Shown here in pieces: positions 19,841 to 26,390 of a stretch of 26,390 nt of DNA (positions are counted from its first letter, which is position 1; every line of letters begins with the position of its first letter). A model generated the notes under the pieces. That model was given only the letters and a program-made list of their open reading frames with translations. It ran no database searches and had not been told where the DNA came from. Position numbers and translations under genes: made by a program. This stretch comes from a virus, in the IMG/VR virus record IMGVR_UViG_3300027721_000066, positions 1-26,390 of that record. One strand, given 5' to 3'.

Positions 19841-22800
19841 TTAAGCCGTGTACTTAATGTATAAACAACCTATGGTTACACCACTGGCTACGGGAGGGTC
19901 TCCGGTTCCGTAGATAACATTGACAACTTGTTCTGTAGTTCCAGCACCATGATCACCGGTGTAGATGGGACCAGTTCCAGAAATTGTGTCTGCGCCAAAA
20001 AGAATGTCATTACCATTAGTGTCTAAATTTCCACCCAATTGAGGAGTTGTGTCGTCAACCAAAGCAGCTATACCAGAAGTAGTTGAGGCGAGAGAAACCC
20101 AACCATCATTCACATATCCTTCATAGGCTGTTCCAGTGAATCTAATAGTACCAGAAGCAGTGGTTGCTGTTGTTCCGATTAATATAGCCCCGCCGACATT
20201 GAGAGTTTGAGTTAGAGTGGTTGTGTTAATACCTAACTTGTCTGTAGCAAAGTTTCCATAGATAAGTGGTATATCGTTTAGTCCGTATGCACCTCTGTTC
20301 TCTATCTGTAATTGATCATCGTAGTTGATTGAACTAGTGTTTATGTCCCTTCTTCCAATGATAACATTTCTAGAACCAGTTACAAGTGTATCACCAGCAA
20401 CACCACCTATTACTATATTGAAACTTCCAGATAACATTTCAGAGCCAGCTTCAGCACCAATGATTGTATTGTATGTAGCATTATCGAGTAGCCCGCCAGT
20501 ACTCATTCCGATAACAGTGTTGTAATCACCTGTTGTAAGAGAAGTAATCGCGGTTGCACCAATAACAGTATTACCCGTTCCAGTACCATTTGCTAATGCG
20601 GCTGTACCAACTGCTGTATTTGATGATGCGGTTATTACTTTAGCTCCTGCCGCCCCTCCAACAAATACATTCCAATCTCCAGTAGTAAGATCATTACCAG
20701 CACTCTCACCAAGAAGAACATTACTGTTTCCTCCTGATTGTAAAGCAGCGCCAGCGCCAACACCACCTACGAGATTATTAGTACCGGTGCCATAATCATG
20801 TAGCACAGCACGACTGATAATGTTGCCACTAATGGTAGCCATTTCTGAACTGTCAATGTAATTAGTAGAAACATAGGATAGAATATCACCTGAAATAGTA
20901 GTAACTTCAGCCTCTGTGTAATATCTACCATCATGATCACTGCTAGTTTTATGAGTGTCCAGCTTGGTATTTATAGAGCCAGAGATGGTGTCTACTTCCG
21001 ACTCGGTATAGTATCTAGAATCGTGGTCAGAACTGGATTTATGAGTATCTAGTTTAGTGTTTATTGCCCCGGAAATAACATCAACTTCACTTTCTGTATA
21101 ATACCTACCATCATGGTCAGCACTACTTTTATGTGTTGTCAACTGGCTGATTATGTCACCACTGATTGTAGATACTTCCGCATCTGTAATGAAATCAGAC
21201 ACATCAGGTATCTGTGCCACTATATCTCCACTAACCGTAGTTACATAAGCTTCCGTTGCGTATCCTACCAGACTAGGAATTTGACTGACAATGTCTCCTG
21301 ACGCAGTGGTTAGTTCAGCGCTGGTGACGTAATCTACTGGTATTTGAGCAACTATATCCCCACTGATAGTGGTAATCTGTGCCTGGGTGTAATATCTAGC
21401 GTCCCCCCTGGTATCGTTGTGATATTGAGGATGATCGTCAGCACTTAAGTTAGTCAAGTTACTATGACTTGAGGTAACAGATGCAGTGAAGGCAGTTCCA
21501 AAAGCAGATTGAACTGCGACAGGCGCGTCTACCCCTTGTTTGATTACCACTCTTCCAATAAGAATACCATTGTTGGCGATATGAACTGGTAGATTAGAAG
21601 GAGCTCCTACCAACTGCGCTTCAGCAGCGGAGTTGTATTGCGCCTGTGGATAGATGATAGAAATTTCTGAGTCATCTGCCTCTGCGTATACCCATACATT
21701 ACAAAATTTATTATTGTCAATTGTTTGTAATGTAGTTTGAGTAACATCATTCCATTGTGTCACGGAATATTGAGTTAAATCAGAATCCTGCCAACCTTCA
21801 CCAGCTTTATACCAATAAGCTTCGACAGTTCCAGTTACACTTGTATCTAAAGCACTGATAGGAAACTCGTTTAGATTAGACCATAAAGTTCCAGCAGTTA
21901 CAGCAATGTTCCTGGTGCCTGGGACAGATAACATCAGCCCGCCAACACTTTCGTCTCTCATTACTCGACCACTGATAGCATTCAATCTCTCTGTGACATT
22001 TGTAATAGCATCGCCAGTCCACCAAGGATTGCTAATAACATGTAAAGTTTGGGTTCCGTTTAAGCTTTCTGTTATAGCCCGCCCTAAAGGAAATTCAGAA
22101 TCAAAGTTCCAGTTGTAAGAAGTCCTAGAGACAACTTGTGGAGTGCCTCCATTATATTCAACCCCGATGTATCTGATAGAAGAATCAGGAATTACAATGG
22201 CATTGTTAGCCGACCAATTCATCATATACAATTCACCAGTATCAGAATCTACCGCTCTGATGAAACCAGTCCCAGCTGCTACAGCAATAGTGGTTCCACT
22301 TACTACAGTTATTTCTCCACCTGAAACTCTACCTGGAGATTGAGATAGTTTGAACCAGTCTCTTGAAGTGGTATAGGTAGCAGAACCAAGGTAAGGTAGT
22401 TTTAGTAAGTCACCTGAAATGGTAGTCATTTCGGTGTTGTCTATGTAGTTGGAGCTTACATAAGAGAGGATGTCCCCGGATGTGGTAGTCAATAAAGTAT
22501 CTACCTCACCTGTAGTATAAACATCCGTAGGTATCTGGCTCACGATGTCCCCACTGATCGTAACCATCTCCGCCTCGGAAATGTAATCAATTGGAATTTG
22601 AGAAACGATGTCGCCAGAAATTGTTGTCATTTCTGAATCTGAAATGTAGTCAACAGGGATTTGAGCGACTATATCACCACTAGTTGTAGTCAAATTGACT
22701 GTGCTTGCAAAACCAGTATGACCAGAACTATCATAAGCGAGGTTCGTTAACAAACTGTGGTCGTTTGTACCTGACGAAGATATTTGTGCTATGATGTCTC

Positions 22801-23908
22801 CAGAGATTACTGTCATTTCTGCATCGGAAATGTAGTCAACTGGTATTTGTGCTATTATATCTCCCGAGACAGTGGTTACATATAACTCCGTAGCATACCC
22901 AGCTAAACTAGGCATCTGTGCAACAATGTCTCCAGAAGTCGTTGTTAGTTCCGCGCTTGTAACATAGTCAACGGGAATTTGACTGATAATATCTCCCGAT
23001 ATAACAGTCATCTCACTGTCTGAAATGTAGTCGGTCGGAATCTGTGACACGATATCACCACTAACAGTGGTAACATAACTCTCCGTGGCATATCCTGACA
23101 ATGAAGGTATTTGAGCTACTATATCACCAGAAGCTGTCGTTAGTTCGGCGCTAGTAATATAATCGACTGGTATTTGTGCTACTATATCACCACTAACCGT
23201 AGTAACATATGATTCTGTAGCATATCCAGAAAGACTAGGAATTTGGCTTACTATATCTCCTGATGTAGTAGTAAGCTCTCCGCTAGTAATATAATCTACA
23301 GGTATTTGAGCTATAATGTCCCCGGATATAACTGTCATTTCCGAATCAGAAATATAGTCAGTAGGTATTTGTGACACAATATCTCCAGATACGGTAGTAA
23401 GCAAAGTGCTACTTACAAATCCAGTGTGTCCAGAAGCGGCGTAACTTAAATTGGATAATTCAGCATGATCAGTGGTTCCAGTACCGCTTGCAGAGGAAAA
23501 CTCTAATCCATCTTCAGTTATGTTGACTTTGATATACTTATTGGCAGACCCATCATAAGTAGAGGGTGTGTCAGATAAAGATAGGAACGAGCCTCCGCCT
23601 ATCTGTGATACAATATCTCCAGACACTGTGGTAAGGAAAGTATCACTTACAAACCCAGTATGCCCTGCGCTGGCGTACTCCAAGTTATTCAAAGCACTAT
23701 GATCTGTTGTGCCTGAAGCGGAAGCTATTGCTACGTCCACATAATCTTTTGTGGTTAAATGACCAGCTACTGTAGGAGTAACACCACTTATTGTAGTAGA
23801 AACTAAAAGATCAGACCCATCCCAATAGATAGACGAATCATCACTGTCTCCGAAAAAGATCTTTTTATTATCCTTCAATTTCACATTTTGTTGTTTGAAC
23901 TTTGCCAT
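19841..23908 (-). CDS. Large repetitive tail fibre
   Basis: The protein has 1355 residues. Residues 1-60 hold a short N-terminal domain (FFGDSDDSSIYWDGSDLLV). From ~60 to 500 and again ~850-1010, short units recur, such as VTTVSGDIVAQIPVDYISDSEM and SLSGYATESYV, with DHSxLxNLxYxxxGHTGF spacers. The middle (~510-830) is a globular beta-rich domain. A stretch at ~860 has DDHPQYHNDTRGDARYYT, a common fibre motif. From ~1040 to 1190, NTVIG / NVLLGxxAG units match the left-handed beta-roll of trimeric adhesin heads. It is followed by DKLGINTTTLTQTLNVGG and a C-terminal tip. Probably a trimer that recognises the host surface. Confidence 0.9.
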   Translation of the reverse strand: MAKFKQQNVKLKDNKKIFFGDSDDSSIYWDGSDLLVSTTISGVTPTVAGHLTTKDYVDVAIASASGTTDHSALNNLEYASAGHTGFVSDTFLTTVSGDIVSQIGGGSFLSLSDTPSTYDGSANKYIKVNITEDGLEFSSASGTGTTDHAELSNLSYAASGHTGFVSSTLLTTVSGDIVSQIPTDYISDSEMTVISGDIIAQIPVDYITSGELTTTSGDIVSQIPSLSGYATESYVTTVSGDIVAQIPVDYITSAELTTASGDIVAQIPSLSGYATESYVTTVSGDIVSQIPTDYISDSEMTVISGDIISQIPVDYVTSAELTTTSGDIVAQMPSLAGYATELYVTTVSGDIIAQIPVDYISDAEMTVISGDIIAQISSSGTNDHSLLTNLAYDSSGHTGFASTVNLTTTSGDIVAQIPVDYISDSEMTTISGDIVSQIPIDYISEAEMVTISGDIVSQIPTDVYTTGEVDTLLTTTSGDILSYVSSNYIDNTEMTTISGDLLKLPYLGSATYTTSRDWFKLSQSPGRVSGGEITVVSGTTIAVAAGTGFIRAVDSDTGELYMMNWSANNAIVIPDSSIRYIGVEYNGGTPQVVSRTSYNWNFDSEFPLGRAITESLNGTQTLHVISNPWWTGDAITNVTERLNAISGRVMRDESVGGLMLSVPGTRNIAVTAGTLWSNLNEFPISALDTSVTGTVEAYWYKAGEGWQDSDLTQYSVTQWNDVTQTTLQTIDNNKFCNVWVYAEADDSEISIIYPQAQYNSAAEAQLVGAPSNLPVHIANNGILIGRVVIKQGVDAPVAVQSAFGTAFTASVTSSHSNLTNLSADDHPQYHNDTRGDARYYTQAQITTISGDIVAQIPVDYVTSAELTTASGDIVSQIPSLVGYATEAYVTTVSGDIVAQIPDVSDFITDAEVSTISGDIISQLTTHKSSADHDGRYYTESEVDVISGAINTKLDTHKSSSDHDSRYYTESEVDTISGSINTKLDTHKTSSDHDGRYYTEAEVTTISGDILSYVSTNYIDSSEMATISGNIISRAVLHDYGTGTNNLVGGVGAGAALQSGGNSNVLLGESAGNDLTTGDWNVFVGGAAGAKVITASSNTAVGTAALANGTGTGNTVIGATAITSLTTGDYNTVIGMSTGGLLDNATYNTIIGAEAGSEMLSGSFNIVIGGVAGDTLVTGSRNVIIGRRDINTSSINYDDQLQIENRGAYGLNDIPLIYGNFATDKLGINTTTLTQTLNVGGAILIGTTATTASGTIRFTGTAYEGYVNDGWVSLASTTSGIAALVDDTTPQLGGNLDTNGNDILFGADTISGTGPIYTGDHGAGTTEQVVNVIYGTGDPPVASGVTIGCLYIKYTA

Positions 23909-23929
23909 TTACATTACCTCGGTTTAGAT

Positions 23930-25285
23930 TTACGCTATGACTATCATCGACATTTCAGGATTAAAGTACATAGCCGTTGCGCTCAAGGCGTAACCTACAA
24001 TCTGTACTACATTACCACTGCTTGCAGGTGGTGTTTGGGTTAGCTGCCCGTTGTTGGCGGCGGCGTATATAGCCCCACCAACAGTTCCCCAAGTCCAATA
24101 GTTACAAGCCACCTGACCTTTCAATAGAACATATTGATTTTCGTAGTTATACACTATTGACATAGCCCTTACAGGCATTTTAGTTGTGTCTGTGGCATTT
24201 GACCTACTCAAATACCCATCCGTAGTCATATACAACACATCACCTACATCTGCATATTCGTCTTCTACATAAAACTCTTTTGTCTCACCTTCGTAGTTCA
24301 AAGAATATTGTTCTGGAGCAGTAGGAGTAGGACCATAGATTATGTTAGCCCCGCTGGATGTTGCTACGGTAGCAAATTCTAATCCGTCTTCTGTGGCGTT
24401 CACCCTGACGTATTTACCTGTTTCGCCCATGTAGGAACTAGGAGCATCTGTAAGATCTGTGAAAGCACTAGCTCCCCCACCTCCGCTTCCACCAGCATCG
24501 GTGGCGCGCCAACTCAAAATGTAATTATCGGAATCGATCGGATCGGAGAAAGCAACAGTAAATCCAGAAATTGTAGTGCTAGTAGTAACCATACCATATT
24601 GTGCTGGTTCTAAATCTACAATGTTTTTTAATCCATAAGTAAGAATGTAATCAGCGTTGGTAGCATTTGATATGGATACTGTAATGCTGGTAGATCCACT
24701 GACAACAGCTTCATTACCCTCGATTGACCCAGATAAAGTCGCAGTGGCATTATCAACGTAACCTTTAGTGGCTAAATGAGCATAAGCGGTAGGATATACT
24801 CCGGAAATAGTGGCAGTAAAAGCTCTGGTGCCATTAACAAGTATATACTGTAAATGATCATCGTCTCCTAATCCAGTCAAACCACCATGATCTAGGATGA
24901 TACTACCAGATAAAGTTGAAATTGCAGTATCCACATAACCTTTGGTGGATAGATGAGGAGAAAGCGTCGGGGTAACACCACTGACAGTGGAGGTAAAAGG
25001 AGTAGAGCCATCAATGTGAACATACTTTGAGTAGTCATCAAATGAGGACAGCTTTACCCATCGTTTGGTTCCTGGATTAGCATCAGGAGCAATAACATCA
25101 GGATAACTTTCCGCGACCCCACTAGTGGCATTCAATCTGTGTACATATGTTTTGCCAGTGGTAAGCTCAAAAGTAATAGCAATGTCACCTTCATTTAATA
25201 AGGCACCATCTAGTTCGGTTCTGTCTAATGCGTCAGCTCCCCCACCGGTTAAGGATGTTGCTGAATAGTTTTTGTAGTCAGCCAT
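23930..25285 (-). CDS. Tail fibre / tail-tip protein
   Basis: The protein has 451 residues, ATG behind GAGG. Two copies of a unit with STVSGVTPTLSPHLSTKGYV (~105-124, ~165-190) resemble the N-terminal domain of the 1355-residue fibre (VSTTISGVTPTVAGHLTTKDYV). GLGDDDHLQYILVNG is a common fibre motif. A Gly/Ser-rich linker GGSGGGGAS at ~270 precedes TGKYVRVNATEDGLEFAT, also shared with the large fibre. The C-terminal ~140 residues form a beta-rich domain. Likely a fibre or collar adaptor beside the main fibre. Confidence 0.75.
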   Translation of the reverse strand: MADYKNYSATSLTGGGADALDRTELDGALLNEGDIAITFELTTGKTYVHRLNATSGVAESYPDVIAPDANPGTKRWVKLSSFDDYSKYVHIDGSTPFTSTVSGVTPTLSPHLSTKGYVDTAISTLSGSIILDHGGLTGLGDDDHLQYILVNGTRAFTATISGVYPTAYAHLATKGYVDNATATLSGSIEGNEAVVSGSTSITVSISNATNADYILTYGLKNIVDLEPAQYGMVTTSTTISGFTVAFSDPIDSDNYILSWRATDAGGSGGGGASAFTDLTDAPSSYMGETGKYVRVNATEDGLEFATVATSSGANIIYGPTPTAPEQYSLNYEGETKEFYVEDEYADVGDVLYMTTDGYLSRSNATDTTKMPVRAMSIVYNYENQYVLLKGQVACNYWTWGTVGGAIYAAANNGQLTQTPPASSGNVVQIVGYALSATAMYFNPEMSMIVIA

Positions 25286-25287
25286 TG

Positions 25288-25626
25288 TTATTTTACCTCG
25301 TCTATAGTAAATTTAGCCGTAAACCGAAGGGGTAGATTAACTCCATATGTCACACTGTTGTATATTGCTCTGCCTATTAAATATCTTAGCTTGTCACCAG
25401 TTTCAGTCACAGTTAGATCAGCACCACTTAATACTATATTTATAGACGACGCTGGCGTAGCAGACACATTATCTCTGTTATTAACTATCCTATCAGCACT
25501 ATTTTTCAAATCCCAATTGATAGATTCAGGAACTACCAGAGTACCATCCGCGTCTTTGAACACGACATTTACGATATAGGTGCTACCTTCTACGGCAGAA
25601 GCTAGGGTATATGTGCTATTACTCAT
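25288..25626 (-). CDS. Beta-rich (Ig-like) virion protein
   Basis: The protein has 112 residues, ATG behind AGGAG. Alternating hydrophobic strands (STYIVNVVFKDADGTLVVP, then WDLKN, SSINIVLSGADLTVTETGDK) resemble the single-domain baseplate or fibre adaptor proteins (Ig-like) found next to fibre genes. It ends two bases before the 451-residue gene starts. The role is inferred from position. Confidence 0.6.
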   Translation of the reverse strand: MSNSTYTLASAVEGSTYIVNVVFKDADGTLVVPESINWDLKNSADRIVNNRDNVSATPASSINIVLSGADLTVTETGDKLRYLIGRAIYNSVTYGVNLPLRFTAKFTIDEVK

Positions 25627-25636
25627 GTATTTTCTC

Positions 25637-25855
25637 CTATTGCTCTGAAGCAGAAATTGTTGGTGTTACTAAATTAAACCCTGATATCTCTATATAGGGC
25701 GAAAGAACTTCTATAGAAACAGATGGCGTAGACGACTGGACATCCACTAACATGCTATAAGTGACACTATAAACTACAGCTTCGTGTGGATACCATATTC
25801 TTTTTAGATTATCGTGCCATATTCTTTTGAAGTTGTCTATCCAGTATCTCGCCAT
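25637..25855 (-). CDS. Small fibre-cluster protein with tandem N-terminal units
   Basis: The protein has 72 residues, ATG behind AAGGAG. It opens with two copies of (D/H)DNxKRIW (WIDNFKRIWHDNLKRIW) followed by a beta-rich domain (SVTYSMLVDV ... SPSVSIEVLS). The short tandem aromatic units recall those at the start of the propeller protein. No enzyme motif; a small structural or adaptor protein of the tail is likely. Confidence 0.55.
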   Translation of the reverse strand: MARYWIDNFKRIWHDNLKRIWYPHEAVVYSVTYSMLVDVQSSTPSVSIEVLSPYIEISGFNLVTPTISASEQ

Positions 25856-25869
25856 CTGTTAGTATCTCC

Positions 25870-26390
25870 TTATGCAGGTGTGTAAGCCGTAATCAATCCA
25901 TCAGCTACTGTCATACTTCCAGATACAGTAGGAATAGTTCCTGTGTACCCAGTAATCTGCGCCACTATATCCCCAGAGATTGTCGTCATTTCACTATCCG
26001 AAATGTAATCCGTAGGAATCTGAGCTACCAAGTCGCCGGAGATTGTAGTCATAGCAGCTGTTGAAATATAATCAGCTGGGATTTGTGCTACAATATCTCC
26101 AGAGATGGTCGTCATCTCTGCGTCCGAAACATAGTCAACGGGAATTTGTGCTACAATGTCTCCAGAAGCTGTTGTAAGCTGTATAGTTGTTGCGTAACCT
26201 GAAAGCGACGGAATCTGACCAACGATATCCCCAGATATTGTAGTCATTTCAGAATCAGAAACATAATCAACTGGAATCTGAGCTATAATATCTCCTGATA
26301 TAGTTGAAACTTCAGCATCAGTTGCATACCCAGCCAGTGAAGGAATCTGACCAACTATATCACCACTGATTGTGGTCATGCTCGCGGTCG
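25870..26390 (-). CDS. Repetitive tail fibre, N-terminal part outside the window
   Basis: At least 173 residues, open through the right edge; the ATG at 26379 is internal, because the codons before it (Thr-Ala-Ser) continue the repeat pattern. The protein is made of the same units as the 1355-residue fibre, such as MTTISGDIVAQIPVDYVSDS and SLAGYATDAEV, ending in a short tip TGTIPTVSGSMTVADGLITAY. It is a second fibre of the same design, one gene upstream of the 72-residue gene. Confidence 0.8.
   Translation of the reverse strand, partial: TASMTTISGDIVGQIPSLAGYATDAEVSTISGDIIAQIPVDYVSDSEMTTISGDIVGQIPSLSGYATTIQLTTASGDIVAQIPVDYVSDAEMTTISGDIVAQIPADYISTAAMTTISGDLVAQIPTDYISDSEMTTISGDIVAQITGYTGTIPTVSGSMTVADGLITAYTPA

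Noticed and set aside
19841-23908. Diversity-generating retroelement acting on the fibre tip
   Set aside because: No reverse transcriptase, template repeat or A-biased variable repeat is visible in the window.

Overview
The window looks like part of the genome of a temperate, short-tailed (podovirus-type) bacteriophage with a P22-like head module. Reading the minus strand from about 9.3 kb down to base 1, the order is small terminase, large terminase, portal, scaffold-like protein, major capsid protein, small head proteins and a head-tail connector. A tail-fibre cluster, also on the minus strand, enters from the right edge. If the genome is circular or circularly permuted, these two minus-strand blocks would belong to one late region. 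The host cannot be named. The DNA is moderately AT-rich, genes use ordinary GGAGG-type ribosome binding sites, TAA, TAG and TGA all end genes, and nothing points to a recoded stop.

Layout. (1) 1-10483, minus strand: head assembly and packaging genes, with two free-standing HNH endonuclease genes and a tail-fibre-like gene (9328-9786), followed by a GC-richer, hairpin-rich stretch at 9787-10012. (2) 10484-10792: divergent control region with a promoter facing each way and a plus-strand terminator between them. (3) 10793-14087, plus strand: small early-type genes, including two zinc-knuckle miniproteins, coiled-coil peptides, an HNH endonuclease and a winged-helix protein, followed by iteron-like repeats that could be a replication origin. 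(4) 14155-15943: a complete tyrosine integrase on the minus strand, a candidate attP, and a small basic protein. The attP carries a promoter plus exactly the 5' half of a tRNA-Leu(UAG) gene. (5) 16096-18377, plus strand: a sugar-modification operon (GT-B glycosyltransferase, SAM methyltransferase, GT-A glycosyltransferase) with its own promoter and a strong terminator. (6) 18312-26390, minus strand: tail fibres, including a 1355-residue fibre, a six-repeat propeller-like protein and several small partners.

Three intergenic sites at 10528-10556 (minus), 10707-10735 (plus) and 16096-16124 (plus) share exactly CTAGTA, 17 bases, then TATAAT. They sit at the heads of the minus-strand late block, the plus-strand early block and the glycosylation operon, so they look like one promoter class serving several modules. 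The most unusual item is the attP: it would rebuild the host tRNA-Leu by supplying the promoter and 5' half rather than the usual 3' half.
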